NCBI GenBank assembly: GCA_945897655.1
Contig: CAMDHB010000077.1
Location: forward strand, 1 to 11,373
Length of the DNA stretch: 11,373 bases
Reading direction: 5' to 3'
Source of the DNA: Pseudorhodobacter antarcticus
GTDB taxonomy: Bacteria > Pseudomonadota > Alphaproteobacteria > Rhodobacterales > Rhodobacteraceae
The notes beneath the pieces were generated by a model, which saw only the letters and a program-made list of their open reading frames with translations, ran no database searches and was not told the origin of the DNA. Below, piece by piece: positions 1 through 6,913 of the stretch. Positions within the stretch are counted from its first letter, which is position 1. Every line of letters starts with the position of its first letter. Made by a program: the position numbers and the translations under genes.

Positions 1-705
1 GACATGGCCTTGTTCGAGGTTGGCCCCGTCTTCCACGGCGGCGAACCGGGCGAACAAACGCTGCAAGCCACCGGCCTTCTGGTCGGCCACTCTGCCCCGC
101 GCGACCCCCACGGCACCCGCCGCCCGGTTGACACCTTCGACGCCAAAGCCGATGCCGAGGCGGTTCTTGCCGCCCTTGGCGCCCCGGCCCGTGTCCAGAT
201 CACCCGCAAGGTGCCCGCCTGGCTCCATCCCGGCCGCTCCGGCCTAATCGGCCTTGGCCCCACCCAGATGGCCACCTTCGGTGAGGTTCACCCAAAGGTC
301 CTGCAAGCGATGAACGTCAAAGGCCCCGCCATGACCTTCACCGTCATGATCGCCGCCGTGCCGCAGCCCAAGGTGAAAACCCCGCTGAAACCCGCCCTGA
401 TCCTGTCCGATCTGCAGGCCGTCGAACGCGATTTCGCCTTTGTCGTGGATACCGGGGTCGAGGCGCTGACTGCTGTCAATGCCGCCTTGGGTGCCGACAA
501 GGTGCTGATCGAAACGGTTCGCATCTTTGACCAGTTCACCGGCGACAAGGCCGAGGCGCAAATGGGCCCCGGCAAGAAATCCATCGCCCTGACCGTCCGC
601 CTGCAACCCCGCGACAAGACCCTGACCGAAGCGGAGATCGAGGCCGTCGCTGCCCGGATCGTGGAAAAGGTCAGCAAGGCCACCGGCGGCACCCTGCGGT
701 CATAA
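1..705 (+). CDS. pheT: Phenylalanine--tRNA ligase beta subunit, C-terminal part (5' end outside window)
   Basis: The beta chain of the cytoplasmic alpha2-beta2 phenylalanyl-tRNA synthetase charges tRNA-Phe with phenylalanine. Only the last 234 residues are here; the frame is open from base 1 and ends at TAA 703-705, so the Met at codon 2 is internal. The first ~125 residues are the end of the catalytic-like core, with the typical segments LFEVGPVF (residues 4-11), WLHPGRSG (74-81) and GEVHP (94-98). From about residue 137 (LSDLQAVERDFAFVVD onward) to the end lies the ferredoxin-fold anticodon-binding (FDX-ACB) domain, which contacts the tRNA. pheS is presumably upstream, outside the window. 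The gene converges on the minus-strand operon, with a hairpin at 729-770 between them. The identification is secure from the two domain signatures together. Confidence 0.96.
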   Translation, partial: DMALFEVGPVFHGGEPGEQTLQATGLLVGHSAPRDPHGTRRPVDTFDAKADAEAVLAALGAPARVQITRKVPAWLHPGRSGLIGLGPTQMATFGEVHPKVLQAMNVKGPAMTFTVMIAAVPQPKVKTPLKPALILSDLQAVERDFAFVVDTGVEALTAVNAALGADKVLIETVRIFDQFTGDKAEAQMGPGKKSIALTVRLQPRDKTLTEAEIEAVAARIVEKVSKATGGTLRS

Positions 706-728
706 CCTTTCATTCTGGCCAAAATACT

Positions 729-770
729 CCCGCCGGAGGCTCCTTGATCACATCAAGAGCCTCCGGCGGG
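729..770 (-). terminator. Intergenic hairpin terminator closing the nine-gene minus-strand operon
   Basis: Positions 729-742 and 757-770 form a perfect 14-bp GC-rich inverted repeat (CCCGCCGGAGGCTC and its complement). The loop can pair further (TTGA 744-747 with TCAA 753-756). Read on the minus strand the stem begins 7 nt after the stop codon of the DUF1523 gene and is followed by AGTATTTTGG, a short T-rich tract, as in an intrinsic terminator. Read on the + strand, behind pheT, it is followed by a G/C-rich stretch without a T tract, so it should work best for the minus-strand operon, perhaps also as an RNA-end stabiliser for pheT. The flanking tail CATTCTGGCCAAAATACTCC (711-730, + strand) resembles a motif I recall as frequent between genes of Rhodobacteraceae. 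Confidence 0.8.
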
Positions 771-777
771 GGCTCGC

Positions 778-1407
778 TCAGGTCTTGCGACCAAACATCC
801 GGGCCAGCCAACCCCGCGCCCGGTCGCCCGCCTCTTCCACCCCGGCCACGGCCGGGTCCACCATCCGTTCGCGGAACTGCAACCACATCCGGCGCAGCAT
901 AAAGATGATGAAGGCCAGGAAGGTCAGGATCACGATGTTGATCCACGGGATCAGCGTCACGTCAGGCCCCGCCACCGGAACCACTGACACGGCATTGGGG
1001 AAGATCGAGAAGATCGGCATCCGCCAGCCGTAATGGGTGATCGCGACCCAAGTCGGCGCGGATTTTTCAGATTTCAGGTTCTGCGCCTCGGCCTGCAGGG
1101 TGCTGCTGTCCCATTTGAAATAGGGCGGCCAGAACCAACCGGTGTCTTCATTGCGGTAGACCATGACCGATTCGCCGTCCGGATAGACCGCGTCGATGAA
1201 CCGGATGTCACGGATGGTCGACGTCGTCTCGACCCCGGTTCCGGTGTCCTCGATCGAATAGAACATCCAGTTCGCGCCAATCGGCGTGTTCTTGTTATAG
1301 GTGTTGATGATCTGTACGACATCGCGCTGCGGCAGCGTGTAATGCAGGAACGCGCCGATGAACAGCACCGCAAGGATCCGCAAGCCCCATTTAATCTTGG
1401 TCCACAT
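778..1407 (-). CDS. DUF1523 family membrane protein, last gene of the operon
   Basis: 209-residue membrane protein of unknown function that I recognise as DUF1523. Residues 8-26 form an N-terminal transmembrane segment. It is followed by the conserved LHYTLPQRDVVQI (21-33), the RNEDTGWFWPPYFKWDSS block (85-102) and the APTWVAITHYGWRMPIFSIF block (117-136). A second transmembrane segment spans about 151-171, and a basic/amphipathic tail follows. The ~125 residues between the helices should lie on one side of the membrane, probably the periplasm, because the basic C-terminal tail (LRRMWLQFRERM) predicts a cytoplasmic end. I chose ATG 1405-1407 because AAAGGAA lies at 1413-1419, 5 nt upstream; a longer reading from TTG 1428 would lack this spacing. 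The gene begins 11 nt after the preceding one and ends 7 nt before the terminator hairpin. Confidence 0.88.
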   Translation of the reverse strand: MWTKIKWGLRILAVLFIGAFLHYTLPQRDVVQIINTYNKNTPIGANWMFYSIEDTGTGVETTSTIRDIRFIDAVYPDGESVMVYRNEDTGWFWPPYFKWDSSTLQAEAQNLKSEKSAPTWVAITHYGWRMPIFSIFPNAVSVVPVAGPDVTLIPWINIVILTFLAFIIFMLRRMWLQFRERMVDPAVAGVEEAGDRARGWLARMFGRKT

Positions 1408-1418
1408 GGTCGTTCCTT

Positions 1419-1703
1419 TCAGTACCAATTCACATAGTAGATGGTCATGACGAAAGCGATCGTCGGTATGACATAGATAAGCCAGAGCAGCCGTTTTTTA
1501 AGCCCCGTCTCGTACCGGTCCATCCCCGCCTCGATGAATTCGGCCCGTTCGGACGCCAGGGCCTCTTCGCGTGCGGGGTCGGTATCCCATTCCTTTTCCA
1601 GCTTTTCCCGCCGGACTGACCGCGAATAGATCGCCGTCAGAAAATACGCCACCGTCAGCCCCAGATACATGAAGAACGCCAGCCGCAGCCATCCGAAAAT
1701 CAT
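1419..1703 (-). CDS. Small membrane hairpin protein (94 aa, two transmembrane helices)
   Basis: I do not recognise a named family. The protein has a transmembrane helix at about residues 5-24 (LRLAFFMYLGLTVAYFLTAI). A strongly charged, probably helical stretch of some 45 residues follows (SRSVRREKLEKEWD ... YETGLKKR), then a second helix at about 71-90 (RLLWLIYVIPTIAFVMTIYY). The positive residues after helix 1 and before helix 2 suggest that the charged linker is cytoplasmic and both ends are periplasmic. The ATG at 1701-1703 overlaps the TGA of the upstream gene in ATGA (1700-1703), the classic arrangement for translational coupling, and GGAG precedes it. A longer reading from 1730 is unlikely because it lacks a ribosome-binding site. 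Together with its DUF1523 neighbour it may form a membrane subcomplex; that is inference from adjacency. Confidence 0.85.
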   Translation of the reverse strand: MIFGWLRLAFFMYLGLTVAYFLTAIYSRSVRREKLEKEWDTDPAREEALASERAEFIEAGMDRYETGLKKRLLWLIYVIPTIAFVMTIYYVNWY

Positions 1704-3043
1704 CGTCTGCTCCTGTCCACCGCACCCCAAGGGCCCAATGTCGCACCCAGATCGCGGGCAGGCTCGGCGGATGGGTGGTCCATCCCCGGCTCTGACCCGA
1801 ACAAGGACAGGCGCACCCCTTGGGCATCAACCTTGTATTCCCGCTCCAGAAAATCGGCCACATACTGGCGCTTGCGGTCCGACCAGCCAGCATAGCTGGT
1901 GTAAAACAGTTCCTTGTGCACGATATACATCTGCCGCACATCCATGGGCGACAGTTCCGCCAGCAGCATGTTGACCAGATCGCGCATTGGCCCCGGCGTG
2001 GCCCGGAAGGAATAGAAATAGGCCGGATGTTCCGATGTGATGCGCGGCCAGTCGCCCTTGCTTTCCACCCAGCGCAGCAGGGCGCCCAGTCCCTGAAACT
2101 CGGCTGGCAGGGCGTCGCCCAAGCTATAGGCGACCTTGCGCAGTTCCGTTCGCCGCGCATCGCCAATGTCCAACCCCAGCCGGTCAGCCGCATCGACCAG
2201 GATGAAGTCCATCTTCTGCCGGATCACCGCGCCCGCATCCATGCCCCGCGCCGTCACAATGGGTTCCACCAGCGCGTTGCGGGTCAGCCAATCGGCAATT
2301 TCATTGCGCATCGACAGGTCGAACACGGGCGAAATGGGCACTTGCCCTACCGGCTTTTTCGCGATCAGCGCCGGGAACCGGACATCGCGAAACAGATACA
2401 TGCCGCCAAAAAGCGACGTCCAGAAACTGCCCTGCGGATAAGTCCGGGGTGTCAGCGCAATCGGCACCCGCGTCACATCGCCGGTCTTTTTGGCCAGATC
2501 GATCATGCCTGCAATCAGCACATCATCGCGCCAACCCTGCGGTTCATTGCGAAAGCGCTCGATCAGCCCCGTCAACTGCCCCGCCGCCGCCACATGGCCG
2601 CCCGTCGTATCCGCCTCGATCGTGACCTGCCGCACCTCCAGCAGCCGGGCCGGGGTGGACATCTCGTAAACCCCGCTTTGCAGCGTGCCAATCACCGCGT
2701 CCCGGGCCGTCAGGGCAAACAACTGCGCCTCATTCGCCGCGATATACCCCTCCAGCATGGCACGCGAGGTTGAGAACACCATGTTCAACAGCGGCGCGTT
2801 CTTCTGCGCCGTCGACAACAGAATAAAACTGCGATTGCAGCCGTTGGGGTTCAGATACAAGGGATCGTCCAGCTCATCGCCAATCTCGGGCGAGTATCCC
2901 GACAGGTCGATGTGGAAATCGGTCAGCTTCGTCTCCTTGCCACACAGCGCCTTCATGGCCCGGTTATAGCGTTCCACCAAGGCGGGCGAGGACACTTCGA
3001 TCAGGTTGCCAAACATCAGGCCCTTTTCAATCAGCCGCCGCAT
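1700..3043 (-). CDS. DUF6638-like conserved protein of unknown function (447 aa)
   Basis: A soluble protein with no signal peptide or transmembrane helix and no catalytic motif that I can name. From memory it matches proteins annotated as DUF6638 in Rhodobacteraceae, especially the N-terminus (LIEKGLMFGNL, residues 4-14), the stretch DFHIDLSGYSPEIGDEL (42-58) with LYLNPNGCNRSF (62-73), ARGMDAGAVIRQKMDFI (265-281) and SEHPAYFYSFRA (337-348). Residues 350-403 look mostly helical. ATG 3041-3043 is used here; it overlaps the preceding gene by 17 bp and has a G-rich stretch upstream. An internal ATG at 3014-3016 (residue 10, MFGNL) would instead leave a 10-nt gap, and the sequence alone does not exclude it. 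The downstream gene overlaps by 4 bp. Family name is likely; function unknown. Confidence 0.85.
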   Translation of the reverse strand: MRRLIEKGLMFGNLIEVSSPALVERYNRAMKALCGKETKLTDFHIDLSGYSPEIGDELDDPLYLNPNGCNRSFILLSTAQKNAPLLNMVFSTSRAMLEGYIAANEAQLFALTARDAVIGTLQSGVYEMSTPARLLEVRQVTIEADTTGGHVAAAGQLTGLIERFRNEPQGWRDDVLIAGMIDLAKKTGDVTRVPIALTPRTYPQGSFWTSLFGGMYLFRDVRFPALIAKKPVGQVPISPVFDLSMRNEIADWLTRNALVEPIVTARGMDAGAVIRQKMDFILVDAADRLGLDIGDARRTELRKVAYSLGDALPAEFQGLGALLRWVESKGDWPRITSEHPAYFYSFRATPGPMRDLVNMLLAELSPMDVRQMYIVHKELFYTSYAGWSDRKRQYVADFLEREYKVDAQGVRLSLFGSEPGMDHPSAEPARDLGATLGPWGAVDRSRR

Positions 3044-3386
3044 GCTTGGCCCCCATCAACAACCCCCGCCGCCGCTCGATCCCTTGCGCCCGCATCAACC
3101 AGACCAGCGCCAACACCGGCCCCCAAAGCAGGGCCATCAACCCCGACCGTTCCAGCGATGCGCCAACCCCGGGCCAAACCCCGTCATTGATCTGGGCATA
3201 GAGCATCGCCATGATCCCCGCCCCCACGCCCCAAACCACAAGCGCGGTCATCACCACCACCACCGCAAGCCTGCCCTGCGATAGCGTGGCCCCGGCCAGA
3301 ACCGCAGGCAGCGCGACCGTCAGTGCGACCAACAGCACCAAGGGCAGGATCGCATTGGTCAGGTTCAGGTGCAAAACCTCAGCCAA
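3027..3386 (-). CDS. Small three-helix membrane protein with inferred TTG start (119 aa)
   Basis: No family recognised. The reading frame has three hydrophobic segments: about residues 10-31 (TNAILPLVLLVALTVALPAVL), 39-63 (RLAVVVVMTALVVWGVGAGIM) and 82-100 (GLMALLWGPVLALVWLMRA). It ends in a basic, hydrophilic tail (ERRRG ... KHAAAD). There is no suitable ATG near the 5' end. I place the start at TTG 3384-3386 because GGAGGGG lies at 3391-3397 with ideal spacing; this gives an 8-bp overlap with the AAA+ gene. A second TTG at 3372-3374 would give 115 residues and leave a 4-nt gap. Extending further upstream adds an Arg-rich segment (residues that shadow the AAA+ gene), so I reject that. The gene overlaps the next one by up to 17 bp, consistent with coupled translation. 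Confidence 0.75.
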   Translation of the reverse strand: MAEVLHLNLTNAILPLVLLVALTVALPAVLAGATLSQGRLAVVVVMTALVVWGVGAGIMAMLYAQINDGVWPGVGASLERSGLMALLWGPVLALVWLMRAQGIERRRGLLMGAKHAAAD

Positions 3387-5310
3387 CCTTCCCCTCCAGA
3401 TACCGCCGCTTCGCCTCTTCCTGACGGCCAAAGTCGCGGACCATGCCCGAAATCGCCACCTCATCCGACTTGTCGGCATAGCGGAATTCGCTGTCGGCAT
3501 AACGGTTGATCTCCTGGATCACCATCTCCACCGTCATCGGCTTCATCATGCCCCGGATCATCGCAACCTTGTCGTCATAGGGCTTGAACAGGAACAGATC
3601 GGGGCTCTCCATCCATTCATCCGGCAATTCGAAATCCGCCGCCCTGACCTTGACCGCATCGGTGATGTTCTTGATCGCCCGCCCGGTAAACCGCGCATCC
3701 GCCGCCTGAATTGCCTTTAGGTAAGCCCCCAGCTTGGCAATCGTATCTAGTTGCCCCATGTCTCGCGCCACCTGATCCCAGACCTTCCGCAAGCCCTCCT
3801 CCTGCGGCAGGCTGTGGCTGTCATAGCTGGCCGAGACTGCCTTGGTGATCGCTTGCGCAGCGAAAAGATCATGCGCCCCCACCGGGATCGCATGGTTCTT
3901 GCCAAGCAACAGCGCCAGAATATCAATATAATCCTCGCGGCTTTGCGGCCCGTCCACCAGAAACCGCGCACCGGCGCGCTGGCGAAGGGCATCGTCGACA
4001 TTCTCGGGGAAGTTACTGAACATCCCGAACGTGCAATTCCCCCGCACCACCGTATTGGCCCCGGCAAAGGCCCCCATGAATACCGCTGTAACCTCTTGTT
4101 GCCCGGCCGAAGACTGCCGGTCCCCCCGCTTGCCCGCAACCTGATCGATGTCGTCAATCGTCCCGAACCCAATCACCGTAGGGTCCAGCACGGCATCAAT
4201 GAAGGCCTTGGCATTCTGCCCCGACTTGCCCTGATAGCTGTCGATCTGGTCAATCGAGAAATTCTGATAGCGGAACGGATAGCCCGCCACCTTGCAGTAA
4301 TCGTTCAACAAACCCGCCATCATCTGGATCAGCGTGGTCTTCCCCGTCCCCGGCGCGCCATCGCCCATGAAGGTAAAGATGAACCCGCCCAGTTCCGCAA
4401 AGGGGTTCAACCGCCGTTCAAAATCATAGGCCATCAGCATCTTGGCCAGCTTCAGGCTCTGGTACTTGGCAATATGGTTGCCCACCACATCGGTCGGCTT
4501 CTTGAACTGCATCGTCAGGGCACCGCCCTTGGACGCCCGCGCCGGTTTGAAGCCTGCCAGCGTCAGCCCATCCGCCTCGACCTTCCACGACGCGCCCGTA
4601 AAGCCACCCAACCGCGCCGCCCCCTCGGCCCGCTGCGCCACCTTCTTCATCAGCGCTTCGCAGAAGGCCGCCACCGTCGCCGCCAGCCGCGCCTCATCCG
4701 GGGCCACGGCTGCAATATCCTGATCCAACTCCCACCGCGCTCCTGGCAGGGCCAAGGGCGCGTTGTCGGTCAACACCTCCTCAACATCGCCAATCTCGAC
4801 CGTCAAAGACCCCAGATGCGGGGCCAGCAGAAACGCCGTCGCATTGGCGAAAACATGCAGCGAAATCAACGCCTCTGCCGCCAGCAACTCGGTAAACTCC
4901 GCCCGCCGCACCTCGGGCAGCCTTGCCTCCAGATTGGCCTTCTTCAACTCCGAAAGCCCCGAGGCCGCCGCAAACTCCCCCCCCAACGCCAGCGCAATCG
5001 AAAGCCCGCGCCGCAGCGCGCCCAGAACCGAGGCTTGCAGCGGAGACGTCAGCCCATCCCCCAACCCCTGCACCCGATCAACCAGCCGCACCCCGCCCGC
5101 CCGCGCCGTCGGGGCCGTCACTAACCCCGGCGTGGTCGACCGAAACCCCCGACGCACACCCAAACCGGGCGACCGCTCCGGACTGACCACCTCAGCCGCC
5201 TTCGCCAGCCGTGGCGCATGGTCAAACCCGGTCAGCAGCCCCAGCGCGGCATCATACTGGGCGCGCAGGGTCTCTTCGCGCAGTTCCATCGTGTCGCGGG
5301 GGCTGGACAT
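3379..5310 (-). CDS. AAA+ ATPase of the classical AAA type with long unique N-terminal region (643 aa)
   Basis: Probable ATP-driven protein remodeller or unfoldase; the substrate is unknown. Residues 1-270 match no domain I know and are rich in Ala, Leu and Glu, so probably helical. The AAA core follows: Walker A GAPGTGKT (318-325), a pore-loop-like SYQGKS (358-363, with Y359-Q-G in the place of the aromatic-X-Gly that grips substrate), Walker B GFGTIDDID (381-389), Sensor-1-like SN (432-433), and DDALRQRAGARF (439-450) with Arg-finger candidates R443/R445. The small-lid motif FTGRAIKNI (541-549) has a Sensor-2-like Arg544. Walker B carries Asp387 where Glu is usual. Residues 560-643 form a further helical tail. 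There is one AAA module and no protease domain. ATG 5308-5310 has GAGG 5 nt upstream; a Met at residue 8 is an alternative. The gene sits 7 nt after the Cys/His protein gene and overlaps the next gene by 8 bp. Confidence 0.9.
   Translation of the reverse strand: MSSPRDTMELREETLRAQYDAALGLLTGFDHAPRLAKAAEVVSPERSPGLGVRRGFRSTTPGLVTAPTARAGGVRLVDRVQGLGDGLTSPLQASVLGALRRGLSIALALGGEFAAASGLSELKKANLEARLPEVRRAEFTELLAAEALISLHVFANATAFLLAPHLGSLTVEIGDVEEVLTDNAPLALPGARWELDQDIAAVAPDEARLAATVAAFCEALMKKVAQRAEGAARLGGFTGASWKVEADGLTLAGFKPARASKGGALTMQFKKPTDVVGNHIAKYQSLKLAKMLMAYDFERRLNPFAELGGFIFTFMGDGAPGTGKTTLIQMMAGLLNDYCKVAGYPFRYQNFSIDQIDSYQGKSGQNAKAFIDAVLDPTVIGFGTIDDIDQVAGKRGDRQSSAGQQEVTAVFMGAFAGANTVVRGNCTFGMFSNFPENVDDALRQRAGARFLVDGPQSREDYIDILALLLGKNHAIPVGAHDLFAAQAITKAVSASYDSHSLPQEEGLRKVWDQVARDMGQLDTIAKLGAYLKAIQAADARFTGRAIKNITDAVKVRAADFELPDEWMESPDLFLFKPYDDKVAMIRGMMKPMTVEMVIQEINRYADSEFRYADKSDEVAISGMVRDFGRQEEAKRRYLEGKVG
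3391..3397 (-). promoter_or_regulatory. Ribosome-binding site that decides the TTG start at 3386
   Basis: On the minus strand this reads GGAGGGG. It lies inside the last codons of the AAA+ gene and ends 4 nt before TTG 3384-3386 (6 nt if only the GGAGG core is counted). It is the best Shine-Dalgarno match near the 5' end of the three-helix membrane protein and is the reason for choosing this start over the TTG at 3374. Confidence 0.5.
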
Positions 5311-5317
5311 TGTTACC

Positions 5318-5539
5318 TCACAGCTTGTCGGGGATCATGCATTTGGCGACATCGCCGCCACAGGTCAGCATCTTGGCCCCGCCGACCACGGTCACGGCCT
5401 GCAGACGTGTGACCAAGCTGGCCGAATGGGCGCAATACCCGGCCAAAGTCCGCTGCGGCGGCGGCTCCCGGCGGCCCGAATGGGCGGCATGGGCGCGGGC
5501 GGTGACCATTTCGGTCCGGTGGAATTCACATTTCGACAT
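5318..5539 (-). CDS. Cys/His-containing microprotein (73 aa), unknown function
   Basis: A 73-residue protein that I cannot assign to a family. It has four cysteines (C4, C36, C60, C67) and four histidines (H7, H17, H20, H38), with local pairs C4-x2-H7, C36-x-H38 and C60-x6-C67. This would fit a small metal-binding or disulfide-bonded fold, but the spacing is not that of a standard zinc ribbon. No signal peptide is visible (the N-terminus is MSKCEFHRTEM). ATG 5537-5539 is preceded by AAGGAG at 5545-5550 with good spacing; reading further upstream is not supported. It lies 10 nt after the 372-aa gene and 7 nt before the AAA+ gene, so it is co-transcribed and could be an adaptor or regulator of the ATPase. 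That role is inferred only from position. Confidence 0.72.
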   Translation of the reverse strand: MSKCEFHRTEMVTARAHAAHSGRREPPPQRTLAGYCAHSASLVTRLQAVTVVGGAKMLTCGGDVAKCMIPDKL

Positions 5540-5549
5540 CGTCTCTCCT

Positions 5550-6668
5550 TCAGGCGGGCATGATGCGGTCGCCCGCCCCCACCACAAATTTCCGCACCGC
5601 CCGAAAACCGGGCGGGTTCATCTCGGCCAAAGCCTGATAGGGGGTTTCGGGCAGGATGACCATGCGTTCCGTCCGCGTGGCCCCGGTGTCCGCCCCCCTG
5701 CCCGCAAAAGGATCCAGCGCAAAGACCTGCCGCTCGACCGTGTAGAACCAGCCCGCGCTGACCTCCTCGACCCGCTCGCTGATCAAATCCTCGACCGTCC
5801 AGACCAGCGCCCAATCGCTGCCATCGGGCGCATTGGCATTGGCCAGCACATCGGAAATTGGCCCGGATTGCAGGGTGAAATCATGGGAATACATCGGCCC
5901 CAGATGGATGCGGCGCAGTTTCTTGGGGTGGATGTCGGGGAACTCCTTGTCAAAGCCGGTGGCGATGGTCAGCAGTTTCAACCCCGCCAGTGACTGCGCC
6001 ATCAGATGGGCCTGCACCTGCGGCCAGCGGTTGTCGTCATTCGGCAACAGCTTTTTGCCCGCATCCTCGACATCCATCATGTACACGACAGGCAGGTTGA
6101 CCTGCGTGTCATAGACCGCCCAGTGCAAAAGATAATGCCGCCGGTCGCCAATATCCTCGATCCACTGCACATCGGGGTCATTGCGCGCCCAGAACAGCCC
6201 GCCCCGCGCCAAAGCCTCGTAATACAGCCGCTGCGACAGGGCGAATTGCAGGTCGGTGGGCACGGCCAGATCCTGCAAGATGCGGCGGACCATCCTGTCT
6301 TTCAACTCGGTGGCCGAGGCCATCCCCTCCAGATGCTTGCCGGCCTGCTGGGCATCGACAGCCATCACCATCAACTCCTGCGCAATCGGGAAGCCGCTTT
6401 CGTGCCGGTCAAAGGTCAGCTTCGGTGCCCCGGTTGCCCGGCCCGTCATCAGACATTTGTCCGCCAGCGCCGCAAAGGTCGACGCCAACCGCGTCAGATA
6501 CTTGCCCAGCAAACGCGCCTCGGTCCGGGTCAAGCGGCCGTCATTCTCGACCTCAGCCGTCACGCGCTGCATCAGGGCGGTGATACGTGCGAATTTGGCA
6601 AAGTAGCGCCGGACGACTAGGGTGTCGTCCAGTTCCTGGTGGTCTTCGACAAGGGGCGTTTCAGGCAT
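5550..6668 (-). CDS. Conserved-looking hypothetical protein (372 aa), third gene of the operon
   Basis: I do not recognise a domain. Residues 17-75 look helical, with alternating hydrophobic and charged residues (VVRRYFAKFARITALMQRV ... RLLGKYLTRLASTF). The middle and C-terminal parts look mixed alpha/beta and are rich in Trp, Tyr and His, for example DPDVQWIEDIGDRRHYLLHW near the middle, HLGPMYSHDF and AGWFYTVERQVFALDPF. There is no signal peptide, transmembrane segment or nucleotide-binding loop, so it should be cytosolic. ATG 6666-6668 lies inside the end of the preceding membrane-protein gene (8-bp overlap). The upstream Shine-Dalgarno is weak (GAGACGG), so translation probably depends on coupling. 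Its stop overlaps the ribosome-binding site of the next gene. Coding quality is convincing; function is unknown. Confidence 0.85.
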   Translation of the reverse strand: MPETPLVEDHQELDDTLVVRRYFAKFARITALMQRVTAEVENDGRLTRTEARLLGKYLTRLASTFAALADKCLMTGRATGAPKLTFDRHESGFPIAQELMVMAVDAQQAGKHLEGMASATELKDRMVRRILQDLAVPTDLQFALSQRLYYEALARGGLFWARNDPDVQWIEDIGDRRHYLLHWAVYDTQVNLPVVYMMDVEDAGKKLLPNDDNRWPQVQAHLMAQSLAGLKLLTIATGFDKEFPDIHPKKLRRIHLGPMYSHDFTLQSGPISDVLANANAPDGSDWALVWTVEDLISERVEEVSAGWFYTVERQVFALDPFAGRGADTGATRTERMVILPETPYQALAEMNPPGFRAVRKFVVGAGDRIMPA

Positions 6669-6900
6669 TTGACCGTCTCGCTTTGTACCATGCTTTCAGG
6701 ACGGTGATCGTACCCAATGCCAAGTGGATGAAGCCGATGATAAAAGACCATGCACCCAAGAAACAGGTGCAGATGAGCAAGAGCGCTGCCAAGGCCTGCA
6801 CCCAATAGATCCCTGCACCTGCTGTGAATGTTCCATAAATGAGAACAAGCGTGGCCACAGGTGCGAGCGTCATCACCAAGCCGCGCTTTATCTCATCCAT
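6661..6900 (-). CDS. Small membrane protein (79 aa), second gene of the operon
   Basis: Unrecognised hydrophobic protein with probably three transmembrane segments, at about residues 7-22 (GLVMTLAPVATLVLIY), 32-48 (YWVQALAALLLICTCFL) and 50-67 (AWSFIIGFIHLALGTITV), and a short basic C-terminus (KAWYKARRSNA). The last two hydrophobic segments are nearly continuous, so two longer helices are also possible. ATG 6898-6900 has AGGAAAG just upstream. The gene starts 13 nt after the coiled-coil gene and overlaps the start of the next gene by 8 bp. By hand count its GC content is about 52 % (124 of 240), lower than neighbouring coding sequence (for example 60 % in 6361-6420). This hints at a different origin or weaker codon constraint. 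The frame is short, but the spacing, overlap and hydrophobic pattern support it. Confidence 0.8.
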   Translation of the reverse strand: MDEIKRGLVMTLAPVATLVLIYGTFTAGAGIYWVQALAALLLICTCFLGAWSFIIGFIHLALGTITVLKAWYKARRSNA

Positions 6901-6913
6901 CGGCTTTCCTCAC

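Noticed and set aside
1820..2773. Open frame on the + strand opposite the DUF6638-like gene
   Set aside because: Arg/His/Gln-rich shadow; the minus-strand gene has conserved-looking motifs and fits the operon spacing.
3751..5124. Long open frame on the + strand opposite the AAA+ gene
   Set aside because: Its product is dominated by Arg, Pro, His and Gln with no motif, as expected for the antisense of a GC-rich gene; the minus strand carries a full AAA+ motif set.
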